A stretch of DNA of 64,000 nt from Candidatus Poribacteria bacterium (lineage in GTDB: Bacteria; Poribacteria; WGA-4E; JAJDTR01): the NCBI GenBank assembly GCA_028820655.1, contig JAPPIK010000040.1, positions 1 through 64,000 of the forward strand, written 5' to 3'. Made by a program: the position numbers and the translations under genes. Below the pieces are notes generated by a model. The model was not told the origin of the DNA. It made no database searches and saw nothing but the letters and a program-made list of their open reading frames with translations. Position 1 is the stretch's first letter. Each line of letters opens with the position of its first letter. Below, piece after piece: positions 1 through 9,076 of this stretch.

Positions 1-240
1 TGAAAAATACAATTTGTAGGGTGCGCACTGCGCGCCAGCCTCCTCTAAAAGCCCCGGAGGGGCGGAAGGTGTATAGAAACACCGAACCCCCACGCATCTA
101 AGCCCCAGAGGGGATCAAGCGAGTGGATAGCGAGTGCGATAGAGATCCCAAAGGTATATAGCGAGGAATTACAAAAACATGAAAAAACTGTCTTCAAATG
201 ACGAAAGATGGCTTGGCTGCCGACTTTTCAAACAGGTTCT
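1..240. repeat. MITE-like dispersed repeat, copy 1 (left end cut by window)
   Basis: This non-coding element matches, with scattered differences, a second copy at 24518-24730. Shared landmarks in order are a hairpin of type GGTGCGC-n3-GCGCACC, a block GCCCCGGAGGGGCGG, a block AAGCCCCAG, GGAATTACAAAAACAT, CTGTCTTCAA and the right end CAAACAGGTTCT. In copy 2 the two ends are inverted repeats around TGTTTGAA; copy 1 has the right end (221-240) and begins just inside the left one. Copy 1 also carries an extra block at 111-150, itself found elsewhere. No ORF is present, so any movement would depend on a transposase encoded elsewhere. Bases 241-470 hold nothing I recognise. Confidence 0.6.
111..150 (-). 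repeat. Short dispersed repeat of the GGGATCTCTATCG family
   Basis: Read on the minus strand this 40-base block starts TGGGATCTCTATCG and ends CTCGCTTGATCCC. A near-identical copy lies at 59564-59604 on the plus strand, differing at about three positions. A longer version with an internal insertion lies at 28972-29036. It is embedded in the MITE-like repeat at the window start but is absent from that element's copy at 24.5 kb, so it is an independent unit. Confidence 0.6.
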
Positions 241-470
241 TAAGTTGTAGACAGCGGGGGTAAAGATCGGTACTCAACGTTTTTCAAGCAGGCGTCCGAT
301 AAAGAATATGAGAATCCCTGCCGCCAACGATCCCATCTCAACTCCCATCGACTCACCCTCCGTTAAACCGTAGGGCTTGGCACATCCCAAATACAAACCT
401 GCTCCAAGAAGGACGATTCCCATGAGCTCTAAGACTTTTCCGACAAAATACACAAAGCGTCTTCCTCAAA

Positions 471-1193
471 TCAATAATAGAAACTCTTAATTCGTCCCCA
501 CTGTAGGATTTTTTGGTTTGAATGTGGTTTTAATTTGGCAGTGAACACGAGATCCGGTAACGACAGATCGTCATATGTGTACCCCGGTGGGCCCCAACTA
601 ATCCGATGCTCCAAACGTCCGTTGTCTACATCATTGTAGTAAATCCAAAACCCGACTGAATTCCCTTTTTCAGCTATATCTCCCAAGTAAAACATCAATT
701 CGCATGATAGCCCATCGTCTCCCCAAGCAACAGATCTAAGGGGCGGAACGAAGGATTGCCGTTCGTCCTCGCCTACGGGTAAATCATATCGGTATAAGTC
801 ACTCTTGTGCCCGCTATGATCAGGATCAAGATAAACGACTAGATGATCTTTCTCCGAGAGTTTGGCACCAAAATTCTCTACATGGTCATCGGTCAATTGA
901 ACAGCAATATAGAGGAAGCCACTCCGCCACACACCGGTGAACAAGCCCGTAAAGTCAGATGATTCTTGCCATTGCTCATCGTAAATGACTTCCTGCTCCA
1001 TTTTTCCAGGTATTCCGGTCTCATGCCAAGGGGTGTCATTGAGAATTCCATCGATTACGGGAGAAACTTCCACCAATTCGGCGCTATACTGGAACTTCAA
1101 TCCACTTTCCAAGTTGATGATATGGGCAAAACCGGCAGGGACTGCTACTAGCGACAATAGAGCGATAGTAGAAATCGCTTTTCCAGACTTCAT
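471..1193 (-). CDS. Secreted CBM9/DOMON-like domain protein
   Basis: The 240-residue product starts with a clear signal peptide (about residues 1-24, ending near GFAH). It continues with a pattern typical of family-9 carbohydrate-binding-like domains: SPVIDGILNDTPW near residue 45, then hydrophobic strand pairs such as LYIAVQLTDDHV and HLVVYLDPDHSG, and WIYYNDVDN near the C-terminus. Such domains bind sugars or haem-like ligands in exported proteins. No catalytic domain is attached, so the ligand is unknown. The start is supported by an AAGGAGGAC ribosome-binding site directly upstream. The gene stands alone, divergent from ftsH. Domain family is inferred from motif pattern only. Confidence 0.6.
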   Translation of the reverse strand: MKSGKAISTIALLSLVAVPAGFAHIINLESGLKFQYSAELVEVSPVIDGILNDTPWHETGIPGKMEQEVIYDEQWQESSDFTGLFTGVWRSGFLYIAVQLTDDHVENFGAKLSEKDHLVVYLDPDHSGHKSDLYRYDLPVGEDERQSFVPPLRSVAWGDDGLSCELMFYLGDIAEKGNSVGFWIYYNDVDNGRLEHRISWGPPGYTYDDLSLPDLVFTAKLKPHSNQKILQWGRIKSFYY

Positions 1194-1616
1194 GTGTCCT
1201 CCTTCTCCTTCTCAGATTCTCTCATGAAGAAAACAATTCCAATTGCCAATCCCGATATTTCTGTAGTATACTGTCAAGGCGGTGGAGTGTCAAGTGAAAA
1301 CTGTGTGAATGTCAACCAAGGGAAATCACGAATTTATGAACACATCGTTCAAGTGTCGAACCAATTCAGTGACACAGTGTGTTACGGACGAACGGGGCTG
1401 AGAATTTCCGTTTGATATTTGGCAATGCATTTGTTATACTTCTCTTCCTGTGCCGTTGTGAGTTCCGACCCTCTTTTGACAATAATTCCCGGAAAAATTT
1501 GAACTGTTAGGATTCGGCGGTTCACAACGGGCGTAGGTCGGCTTGAAGTTCCGTAACCGTACGGATTGTATGGGTGTGGTCATTCTTACACTATTGAAAT
1601 AGAGAGGCATGTAGTA
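1194..1616. other. Intergenic region between divergent genes
   Basis: These 423 bases separate the secreted CBM9-like gene from ftsH and should hold both promoters. A TTGACA occurs at 1477-1482 on the plus strand, but no good -10 box lies at the right distance, so I do not call a promoter. The short reading frames here (for example on the minus strand, overlapping the ftsH start) show no recognisable features. Confidence 0.5.
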
Positions 1617-3542
1617 GTGAGCAAGAACGCTAAAAGTACCTTGGTTTGGGTGGTAATGGCATCGATCTTTGTCCTCGCACTGTCCCAGGTAATCAACCGC
1701 AAAGATCGAGTCCATGAGCTATCTACATCGAGTTTCTACCAGTTGGTGGATAATCGTAAGAAGTTGGTCGAGGAAAGCGGACGGTTAGCCCCGGAGGATG
1801 GAGGCTTGTTTGAGGATGAAGTTATCATCAAAAAGGAATGGATTCAGGGTACGTTCAGCCATCCGCAGGACGTCCAAGCAGAGTTGCGGCAAATGGGTGA
1901 AATTGTTGAGATTGAGGATTGGAATGGACAATTTAAAACGAGCCGAGATCAATTTTCCGAATTCCCGCTTCACCAAACGCTTAAGGAGGCGCAGGTTCGT
2001 TTCGACGTTGATGCGGCATCAAGCGTTCCTCAATGGTTGCTCATCTTTGGAACAACCGTGTTGCCAATTTTGCTGTTTGTCGGCATCATGATTTTTTTCA
2101 TGAGGCAAGTACAGGGCACGGGCAATCGAGCGCTATCATTCGGAAAGAGCCGTGCACGACTTCATTCCGAAGACCAAACCAAAATTACTTTTGCCGACGT
2201 TGCAGGAGTCGATGAGGCGAAGGAAGCGCTTCAGGAAGTGATTGAATTTCTCAAGGATCCCAAGAAATTTCAACGGCTTGGCGGTCGCATTCCCAAAGGC
2301 GTTCTTCTCATGGGACCGCCGGGAACCGGAAAGACGATGTTGGCGCGCGCAGTGGCGGGCGAGGCAAACGTACCTTTTTATAGCATCAGTGGATCAGATT
2401 TCGTCGAGATGTTTGTTGGTGTTGGAGCGTCCCGCGTCCGAGACCTTTTTGAAACGGGCAAGAAGAATGCGCCATGCATCATATTCATTGATGAACTTGA
2501 TGCCGTGGGACGGCATCGCGGGGCGGGAATTGGCGGCGGACACGACGAGCGGGAGCAGACATTAAACCAACTGCTTGTTGAAATGCAAGGTTTCGATACC
2601 TCGGAAGGCGTCATACTGATTGCCGCAACGAATCGTCCAGATGTCTTGGACCCGGCCTTGTTGAGACCGGGACGATTTGACCGCCAAATTGTCGTAGATT
2701 TGCCAGACGTGGGCGGACGGGAGTCTATCCTTAAAGTCCATACAAAGGACCCTTACAAACTTGCCGAAGATGTTGATTTGAACGTGCTTGCAAAGGCAAC
2801 GCCGGGATTTTCGGGCGCAGATATTGAAAACATGGCAAACGAAGCCGCATTACTCGCAGCGAAGCAGGACAAAGACAACATTGACATGAACTGCTTCGAT
2901 GAAGCCAAGGATCGGGTAATGATGGGACCTGAACGACGAAGTTTGGTGATTAGCGATGAGGAAAGGCGGGTAGTAGCCTTCCACGAAGCCGGACACGCGT
3001 TGATGCTGCATTTTGTGCCTGAGAGCGATCCCAACTATAAATGCACGATTGTGCCCCGTGGGCGTGCACTTGGCGTTACGGCAAAATTGCCTCTCGAAGA
3101 GCGCCATAATATGAGCAAGAAACATATCTTGGCACATATTCTATTCGCACTCGGTGGGCGCGTTGCAGAGGAATTAATCTTTGGAGAACAGACAACCGGT
3201 GCTCAAAACGACTTTGAGCAGGCTACGGCTATGGCACGCCGAATGGTTACCCAATGGGGAATGAGCGAGATGGGGCCGCTGACTTTCGGGCGGCGCGATG
3301 AACAGATTTTTCTCGGCAAGGAGTTGGCTCACCATCAAGATTATAGCGAAAAAACGGCGATTGAAATTGATCAGGCGGTACACCGGATTATCATGGAGTG
3401 TTACGAGAAAGCCAGACATCTTCTTGAAACTAATCTTGACGGGCTAAAATCTCTTGCCGATGCACTGCTTGACAAGGAAACGCTTGTCAGCAAAGAGATT
3501 GAAGATATCCTCGGACCGAGACCGCCTGTTCCTATAACTTGA
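1617..3542 (+). CDS. ftsH: ATP-dependent zinc metalloprotease FtsH
   Basis: Membrane-anchored AAA+ protease that unfolds and degrades membrane and regulatory proteins. From the chosen start the product is 641 residues, the usual length. A first membrane helix lies near residues 8-25 and a second near 140-165, with the periplasmic segment between. The AAA module has Walker A GPPGTGKT near 233 and Walker [12 protein letters not shown] with its acidic pair at about 292-293. The M41 peptidase domain has HEAGH at about 456-460 and the third zinc ligand Asp in GAQNDFEQ near 532. The frame is open upstream to a TTG at 1566, but the GTG at 1617 follows a GAGAGG site and puts the first helix at the normal position. 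The stop overlaps the folP start (TGATG), indicating an operon. Confidence 0.97.
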   Translation: MSKNAKSTLVWVVMASIFVLALSQVINRKDRVHELSTSSFYQLVDNRKKLVEESGRLAPEDGGLFEDEVIIKKEWIQGTFSHPQDVQAELRQMGEIVEIEDWNGQFKTSRDQFSEFPLHQTLKEAQVRFDVDAASSVPQWLLIFGTTVLPILLFVGIMIFFMRQVQGTGNRALSFGKSRARLHSEDQTKITFADVAGVDEAKEALQEVIEFLKDPKKFQRLGGRIPKGVLLMGPPGTGKTMLARAVAGEANVPFYSISGSDFVEMFVGVGASRVRDLFETGKKNAPCIIFIDELDAVGRHRGAGIGGGHDEREQTLNQLLVEMQGFDTSEGVILIAATNRPDVLDPALLRPGRFDRQIVVDLPDVGGRESILKVHTKDPYKLAEDVDLNVLAKATPGFSGADIENMANEAALLAAKQDKDNIDMNCFDEAKDRVMMGPERRSLVISDEERRVVAFHEAGHALMLHFVPESDPNYKCTIVPRGRALGVTAKLPLEERHNMSKKHILAHILFALGGRVAEELIFGEQTTGAQNDFEQATAMARRMVTQWGMSEMGPLTFGRRDEQIFLGKELAHHQDYSEKTAIEIDQAVHRIIMECYEKARHLLETNLDGLKSLADALLDKETLVSKEIEDILGPRPPVPIT

Positions 3543-4366
3543 TGGACTGCCGCGGGAAGCAACTCACTTTCGGACAGCGCACCCTCATCATGGGCATCTT
3601 GAATGTGACGCCCGATTCATTTTCCGATGGTGGACGCTATAGTGATGTTGCCGCAGCGATCAGCCATGCTAAGGAGATGGTAGAGGATGGAGCCGATGTC
3701 ATTGACATTGGCGGCGAATCTTCTCGGCCGGGGGCTTCGCCAGCGTCCAAAGATGAAGAATTGGCGCGAGTCCTGCCTGTGGTTGAGGGCCTTGCTGGTG
3801 AAATCTCGGTGCCTCTATCAATCGACACGTGTAAAGCGGAGGTTGCTCGACGGGCGATTGAAGCCGGGGCTCATATCGTTAATGACATTACGGCACTCCA
3901 AGGCGATGCCGAGATGGCGAATGTTGTTGCAGGCATGAATACCGGGGTAATCCTGATGCACATGCGCGGTAGCCCGCGGACGATGCAACACTCGCCGGTC
4001 TACGATGATGTCGTGTCAGAAATATCTTCTTGGCTGCTATGCCGTATTCAGTACGCAGAATCAAAAGGAATTCCCCCCGATCACATTGTTATTGACCCCG
4101 GCATCGGCTTTGGTAAAACTGTTGACCATAATTTGGAGATTTTGCGCAGGCTTGAGGAATTTCGTCACTTGGAAAAGCCTATGCTTATCGGTACATCAAG
4201 GAAGTCCTTTATTGGAAAAATCCTTAATCTCCCGGTAAACAATCGTATAGAAGGAACCGCCGCTACCATATCATGGGCAATCGCTCACGGAGCGGACATG
4301 GTTCGTGTCCACGATGTGAAGATTATGCATCGAGTCGTGCGAATGACAGATGTGCTTTACCGCTAG
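3542..4366 (+). CDS. folP: Dihydropteroate synthase
   Basis: Cytoplasmic folate enzyme joining p-aminobenzoate to the pterin pyrophosphate to give dihydropteroate. The 274-residue TIM-barrel protein has the family motifs in order: MGILNVTPDSFSDGG near the N-terminus, DIGGESSRPGA, the pterin-binding DPGIGFGKT and GTSRKSFIG. The ATG at 3542 overlaps the ftsH stop codon; a TTG one codon earlier is in frame but less likely. Coupling of folP to ftsH is a common bacterial arrangement. All expected catalytic motifs are intact. Confidence 0.97.
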   Translation: MDCRGKQLTFGQRTLIMGILNVTPDSFSDGGRYSDVAAAISHAKEMVEDGADVIDIGGESSRPGASPASKDEELARVLPVVEGLAGEISVPLSIDTCKAEVARRAIEAGAHIVNDITALQGDAEMANVVAGMNTGVILMHMRGSPRTMQHSPVYDDVVSEISSWLLCRIQYAESKGIPPDHIVIDPGIGFGKTVDHNLEILRRLEEFRHLEKPMLIGTSRKSFIGKILNLPVNNRIEGTAATISWAIAHGADMVRVHDVKIMHRVVRMTDVLYR

Positions 4367-4463
4367 ATTGACCGTTCCCTCCTAAACGTCTCCAATCCCG
4401 AGATTAACGTACTCCAGAGGATGCCTCCAACCAACGCCAATTCGCTGGCGAAATCTATCTAAA

Positions 4464-5570
4464 ATGAAAATTCTTCGAGTCACATATCCCGTCTTAATCT
4501 TTGCTGCCTTAACGTGTGGGGTTTCAGCCCAGCAGGTGAATGTTACCGTCCCCGCAACCGTGGACATCTTTCTCAAGCAGTTGGCGCGGTCCGAACATCA
4601 GGGCATGGAAAGCAGTTTTGTCGGTGGGAATATAGGAGCACATGCACTCAACGGTAATCCCGCCGGACTCAGCCTGATTCACGACGATCGATTTTCACTT
4701 TACACGGCTCGCTTTCCCCGAACCATTGCGGTCGTGTCTCATCAAAACGAAACCGAGCGATATGAAGATTATGGCGAATATGACCTCTATGCGTCGGGAG
4801 TTGAGCTTTTGAATTATGCGGCACCGATAAGATCCATCGGCATAATCGGTTTCGATTTTGCCCGTGGGCACGACGGACAGTTCAGCCGTGTAGACTATCT
4901 CGGGAAAGCAACCAACAATTTTCCCCAGAGCGACTGGGCACTTGGTGTTGGATTTAGCAGGAATCTTTTCGCCGGTTTGGCGTTTGGCGTGGATGCCAAA
5001 TGGCTGCGTTCCAAAATTCAATTGCCCGAGAACGAAGAACATGCCGGACACGGTTATGCATACAGTCTTGGATTAAGCCAAAAAATAGGCGAACAGCTTC
5101 GAATTGGCGGGGTAGTCAGAAATCTCAGTAACGGGTTGTCGTTTTCGGACGACACCATCCCTGATCAGATTGAACAAGATGTCCTCGTCGGAGGCGTCTA
5201 CTACCAGCGGCATAGAGATTTAGATTTGAAGCTCAGCCTTGACGCGAATCCTCCGTTCAAAAACGGCGTGCGAGCGAGCCTTGGTGCAGAAATCTGGTAT
5301 ATGGGACGGATTGGGTGCAGAATCGGTTATCTGCGACACACAGAGCACAGATGGCAGCCGGTTCAAATTATCCGGAGCGAAACGCTTCAAATGGAAGAAA
5401 GAATCTGGAAAACCGAGGGGCCAACATTCGGTATCGGCTTCAACCTAGGGCGGGTACGTATAAGTGGTGCATATACGCCTCAAGCAAAACCGACTGCAAA
5501 GGACGGCGAGAGAATTCGCGTGGACCAAGGAGGGGTTGCGTACTATTTTTCGATTGGACAAGGTTCTTGA
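4464..5570 (+). CDS. PorV/PorQ-like outer-membrane beta-barrel protein
   Basis: The 368-residue product has a signal peptide ending near GVSAQQ, then a conserved-looking N-terminal stretch (GAHALNGNPAGLSLI, near residue 55) of the kind seen in PorV/UPF0164-type barrels. After this come alternating strands with aromatic girdle residues, and the protein ends in YYFSIGQ. Members of this group are integral outer-membrane proteins, sometimes shuttle or anchor proteins for type IX secretion. No type IX genes are visible here, so that role is not claimed. It follows folP by 97 bases on the same strand with no obvious terminator. Family call is from pattern, not from a search. Confidence 0.6.
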   Translation: MKILRVTYPVLIFAALTCGVSAQQVNVTVPATVDIFLKQLARSEHQGMESSFVGGNIGAHALNGNPAGLSLIHDDRFSLYTARFPRTIAVVSHQNETERYEDYGEYDLYASGVELLNYAAPIRSIGIIGFDFARGHDGQFSRVDYLGKATNNFPQSDWALGVGFSRNLFAGLAFGVDAKWLRSKIQLPENEEHAGHGYAYSLGLSQKIGEQLRIGGVVRNLSNGLSFSDDTIPDQIEQDVLVGGVYYQRHRDLDLKLSLDANPPFKNGVRASLGAEIWYMGRIGCRIGYLRHTEHRWQPVQIIRSETLQMEERIWKTEGPTFGIGFNLGRVRISGAYTPQAKPTAKDGERIRVDQGGVAYYFSIGQGS

Positions 5571-5673
5571 TATGGGATATGTCAGTCTTTGCGGATGAAA
5601 GTCGATAAAAAATTGGAAAATTAATTTTCGCAGTTAAGGCCTAGGTAATTTTGGAAAACCAATTTGGCGATTC

Positions 5674-6288
5674 ATGTCGGATCAATACAAAACGGTAGTT
5701 GCCATTGCAGAATCAAAACTGGAAATCAAAAAATCCAGATTCATCTGTTTGGCAACAGCGGTCGAGAGCCAAGACGCCATATCGGATTTCCTAATCCTCG
5801 CCCGGCACAAAAATCCCGATGCATCACACTACTGCTATGCCTACAAGATTAAAACAGGGGGCGAGGTTCGGGAATACGCTACCGATGCCGGGGAACCCAC
5901 TCACTCGGCAGGCCCTCCGATACTCTCCGCGATCAAAGCGGCCAAACTGTCAAATGTCATTTGTGTGGTTGTCCGCTATTATGGTGGAATTAACCTTGGA
6001 GTAGGAGGACTCATCCGTGCGTATGGAGGCTGCGCTCGGAGTTGCCTGTCGAATGCCAACATCGAAACACGAGTCCTATACCAGAGGTTGCGGCTGCGAG
6101 TGTTTCATGGTCAGATCGGCTCCGTCCTCAATCTATGTCGTCGACTCAGGGGAGACATCCTAAATATTGAATTTGATGAGGAGGCTATTGTATATCTGCA
6201 AATTCGTCTGCGCGAGCTAAACACCTTGGAGACGAATCTTCAGCGAATGGCGGTAACAATTGAGACAAGCAGCCTTGCCACAACCTGA
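5674..6288 (+). CDS. YigZ/IMPACT family protein
   Basis: A 204-residue protein with the two-domain layout of the YigZ/IMPACT family: an N-terminal UPF0029 domain and a small C-terminal ferredoxin-like domain. The signature lies near residues 95-115: VVRYYGGINLGVGGLIRAY, preceded by DAGEPTHSAGPPIL. Family members are thought to bind RNA or ribosomes and affect translation, but the biochemical role in bacteria is not settled. It sits 9 bases ahead of the GcvH-like gene on the same strand, so the two are probably co-transcribed. Confidence 0.9.
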   Translation: MSDQYKTVVAIAESKLEIKKSRFICLATAVESQDAISDFLILARHKNPDASHYCYAYKIKTGGEVREYATDAGEPTHSAGPPILSAIKAAKLSNVICVVVRYYGGINLGVGGLIRAYGGCARSCLSNANIETRVLYQRLRLRVFHGQIGSVLNLCRRLRGDILNIEFDEEAIVYLQIRLRELNTLETNLQRMAVTIETSSLATT

Positions 6289-6297
6289 AATGGAGAT

Positions 6298-6753
6298 ATG
6301 AATAGACTCGGGAGGCTAACCTTGAACGAGGTCAAATATACAACTACCCATGAATGGATTGAACTCACAGATAATGAAGGAGTTGTTGGAATCACTGAAC
6401 GTGTGCAACTCATCTACGGGGATATCATCTTCGTAGATTTACCACCCGTTAACGAGGAATTTGAACAAGACGATGTGATCGGTAGAGTCGAAGTTGCGGA
6501 CGGCGATTCGTTTCCCATTCATGCGCCAATAACGGGTGAAATCCGTGCGGTCAACACTGCTCTTGATGACGACCCGTATATCATCAATCGTTCCCCGGAG
6601 GGTGATGGCTGGGTCTGCAAGATGAGTGTCGAAAGTTCAAAAGAACTGGATGAGCTGATGGATGCGAAAGAGTACGATATCTATGAAGAGGAAGAGGCCG
6701 ACGGAGATTTGCTGGAGGAGACGGATTTCTACGATAATGATGAAGATTTTTAA
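6298..6753 (+). CDS. GcvH-like protein lacking the lipoyl-lysine, with acidic tail
   Basis: The protein keeps the glycine-cleavage H-protein fold signature: YTTTHEWIEL, VGITERVQLIYGDIIFVDLP, then HAPITGEI and VNTALDDDPY-IIN with GDGWVCKM. The lipoylation segment, normally VESVKA-SD, here reads VEVADGDSF, placing Asp68 where the modified Lys belongs, so it cannot carry lipoate in the usual way. A very acidic C-terminal extension (about residues 122-151, rich in D/E) is added. Length is 151 residues from ATG 6298; a TTG at 6322 follows a better GGGAGG site at 6310-6315 and may be the true start (143 residues). No gcvT, gcvP or lipoate genes lie nearby. A non-enzymatic or regulatory job is possible but unproven. 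Confidence 0.8.
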   Translation: MNRLGRLTLNEVKYTTTHEWIELTDNEGVVGITERVQLIYGDIIFVDLPPVNEEFEQDDVIGRVEVADGDSFPIHAPITGEIRAVNTALDDDPYIINRSPEGDGWVCKMSVESSKELDELMDAKEYDIYEEEEADGDLLEETDFYDNDEDF

Positions 6754-6914
6754 TGGCGGTGCGATGCTGGATTGGTCTGAAGAGTATCGTGCCTATTCGG
6801 GTGTTGCAACAATCTTACGTGATGAAACCACTGTTTTCGCCTCCTCTCGCCCTATAATGCGTCACATCCAATCCGAGGTGCAGCCGCCTTAACGACCCGA
6901 AAAAATATGATTCC

Positions 6915-7862
6915 CTACCCCCAACCAGGATCGTTTCGGGTAGAGGCGATAAAGATTTTACGAACCATCGTGTGTTTTCGCACTGGCACAACTCGCTCAA
7001 TGAAATATCCAATATCGACAAGTTCGCTGCTAAGGTCTCTGGTGTGCACAAACGCCGCTCTGGGTGCAAGCTGACGAATTCGCCGCAGAATTTCCCTATC
7101 CACCGTTGGGTCTTTGGCAAGTCCGATTCCGTACGGAAAATCTGTAATCACCGCGTCAAATCGCCCGCTGATTTGCCGAGCGTCGCCAAGGCAAACCTCC
7201 GCGCTCAAACCGTAATGATCCAGATTCTTTCGTGTTGCTCCCACCATTCGCACGTTGATGTCGTAACCGACGGCAATCATCCCCATCTGCGCAGCTTCGA
7301 GTATAATCGTTCCCGTTCCGCAACACGGATCAAGGATGCGGTCGCCGAGTGAGGCGGTTAGATTGACAATTGCTCTTGCGAGTCTGGTAGGCAAGGAACT
7401 TGAGGTCACGTGCGGCCTACTGTTATGGGCCACCCACCGACCATCCGATTCCGATAGTAACTTTCCAAACAAGATTTTTTCGCCTTTTATGACGGTCAAG
7501 AATTTGACTCGTGGCCTATCCAAATCAGGTCTTCCACCAATTTCCGCTCCTAACTCATGGGCGATCCTGAGGCTATTAACCTCGAGGTTACGGGGCAACT
7601 TAACGACAGATACTCGAAAATCATCGGCGTACAGGTCCGCCGCACGTATCTTCGCGCAGATGTCTGAAATACTTCCTCCTTCAAATAGAAGTTCCGCACA
7701 GCTCCTCACGTATGCACCTCGTCTGACATCAGTGCATGCCAACGAAACAGCAAGGCCGTGCGAATCTGGAGCAGATCCGGTCAAAGCGAGGCATTCCGCG
7801 TTGATTATCTCGGCGTCTAAGTCGGGAATATTTGTCAAATAGAAATACCGCTTCGAAGGCAT
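6915..7862 (-). CDS. Trm11/TrmG10-like RNA guanine-N2 methyltransferase
   Basis: A 315-residue SAM-dependent methyltransferase. The N-terminal half looks like a THUMP-type RNA-binding region. The catalytic half has the SSLPTRLARAIVNL approach helix, SAM motif DPCCGTGTIILEAA and motif IV TDFPYG in place of DPPY. This order is that of the Trm11/TrmG10 family, which methylates guanosine 10 of tRNA. The phenylalanine in motif IV (DFPYG) differs from the commonest form but retains the Asp, Pro and Tyr. It is convergent with the GcvH-like gene and divergent from mqnD. Exact RNA target is inferred from family only. Confidence 0.75.
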   Translation of the reverse strand: MPSKRYFYLTNIPDLDAEIINAECLALTGSAPDSHGLAVSLACTDVRRGAYVRSCAELLFEGGSISDICAKIRAADLYADDFRVSVVKLPRNLEVNSLRIAHELGAEIGGRPDLDRPRVKFLTVIKGEKILFGKLLSESDGRWVAHNSRPHVTSSSLPTRLARAIVNLTASLGDRILDPCCGTGTIILEAAQMGMIAVGYDINVRMVGATRKNLDHYGLSAEVCLGDARQISGRFDAVITDFPYGIGLAKDPTVDREILRRIRQLAPRAAFVHTRDLSSELVDIGYFIERVVPVRKHTMVRKIFIASTRNDPGWG

Positions 7863-7991
7863 GCTTTGGATTCCTGTTGATGAGGCGTGAGTAAAGATGG
7901 TATCATACGGATATTGGATTCAATGATATAGAATGTAAGAAAGCTAGCTATCAGCTGAGGAATACCGGCCAATAATTAACAGGAGTTTCAG

Positions 7992-8834
7992 ATGCCAGAA
8001 ACGGAACAGATACGAATCGGTCATAGTCCCGATTCCGATGACGCATTCATGTTTTATGCTCTCGCCAAAGGGCTCATTCCAACGAATGGAATCGACGTCG
8101 TGCATATTATTGAGGACATTGAGAGCTTGAACCGCCGTGCACTGAATGCGGAACTTGAGGTCACGGCGATTTCGGCTCACGCGTACGCCTATGTGGCAGA
8201 CAGTTACGCCCTCACACCGTGCGGCGCAAGCATCGGGGACAAGTACGGTCCATTGGTAGTTTCTCGGGAACCGATGAGTCGTACGGAACTTGCCGGCAAG
8301 AAGATAGCGATTCCCGGAAAGCTGACAACCGCCTTCCTCACTCTCAGTCTGTACCAACCCGAATTTCAGCCGGAGACGGTACGTTTCGATCAGATATTGG
8401 CCCATGTCGAGGAGGGAAAAGCGGACGCCGGGTTGATTATCCATGAAGGGCAGCTAACATACGCACGCATGGGGCTGCACAAAGTAGAGGATCTTGGAGA
8501 ATGGTGGTATGAAGAAACGGGATTGCCGCTCCCGCTGGGTGCCAACGCCATTCGGCGCGACCTCGGGGGTGATAAAATTCGGCAGGTTACGACCCTGCTC
8601 AAACAAAGTATTCAGTATTCTCTCGATCACCGTAAGAAAGGTCTCGAATACGCCATGACCTACGCGCGTGATATGGAAACCGATCTCGCCGACAAATTCG
8701 TGGGAATGTACGTGAACGAGTACACTCTTGATTACGGTGAGGACGGTAGAGCCGGCGTTCGTGAACTGCTTCGCCGCGGATTCGAGTCCGGCATTATTCC
8801 CAATCCGGTAGAGGTTGAGTTCGTCGAAATCTGA
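7992..8834 (+). CDS. mqnD: 1,4-dihydroxy-6-naphthoate synthase-like protein (MqnD family)
   Basis: In the futalosine pathway MqnD converts cyclic dehypoxanthinyl futalosine into 1,4-dihydroxy-6-naphthoate on the way to menaquinone. The 280-residue product has the periplasmic-binding-protein-like fold of this family. It opens with IGHSPDSDDAFMFYAL and carries GLIIHEGQ with His151 at the place of the proposed catalytic histidine, and GLPLPLGAN, which shapes the substrate pocket. A CAGGAG site precedes ATG 7992. No other mqn gene is in the window, so a paralog with another substrate cannot be excluded. Confidence 0.8.
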   Translation: MPETEQIRIGHSPDSDDAFMFYALAKGLIPTNGIDVVHIIEDIESLNRRALNAELEVTAISAHAYAYVADSYALTPCGASIGDKYGPLVVSREPMSRTELAGKKIAIPGKLTTAFLTLSLYQPEFQPETVRFDQILAHVEEGKADAGLIIHEGQLTYARMGLHKVEDLGEWWYEETGLPLPLGANAIRRDLGGDKIRQVTTLLKQSIQYSLDHRKKGLEYAMTYARDMETDLADKFVGMYVNEYTLDYGEDGRAGVRELLRRGFESGIIPNPVEVEFVEI

Positions 8835-8841
8835 TGTGAAG

Positions 8842-8859
8842 CGTTAATCTAGATTAACG
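8842..8859. repeat. Perfect 18-base palindrome downstream of mqnD
   Basis: CGTTAATCTAGATTAACG is a perfect palindrome with no loop, starting eight bases after the mqnD stop. It lacks a U-tract, so it is not a standard terminator. It could be a protein-binding site or simply chance. Confidence 0.5.
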
Positions 8860-8974
8860 TGCGAGGACATTCCAATGCCCGACTGTTGGATAAGAAGATT
8901 GCTCCTACCATCTCGGTTTGCTGCACATGGGTGATATTGATAACGTCCAATTCGTGTATGCTTCAAGTTCGCTT

Positions 8975-8998
8975 GGTCTGGATAGCCAAGTCCAGACC
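8975..8998. repeat. Dispersed hairpin repeat (GGTCTGGA/TCCAGACC), copy 1
   Basis: GGTCTGGA, an eight-base loop and TCCAGACC form a perfect stem in the mqnD-queC gap. A close relative lies at 28796-28817. Both sit in non-coding DNA and look like members of a short interspersed palindromic family. Confidence 0.55.
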
Positions 8999-9076
8999 GC
9001 AGAGACACAACTTGTCACTACTATTTAGTTCATCCCGCTCATCCCTTCGTCTCCCTCACTAGCCATTGACCACAGG

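Noticed and set aside
1477-1510. Possible ftsH promoter beginning with TTGACA
   Set aside because: No acceptable -10 box lies at 16 to 18 bases; left uncalled.
1434-1715. Minus-strand 93-codon frame over the start of ftsH
   Set aside because: Antisense to the coding N-terminus of ftsH, with no own features.
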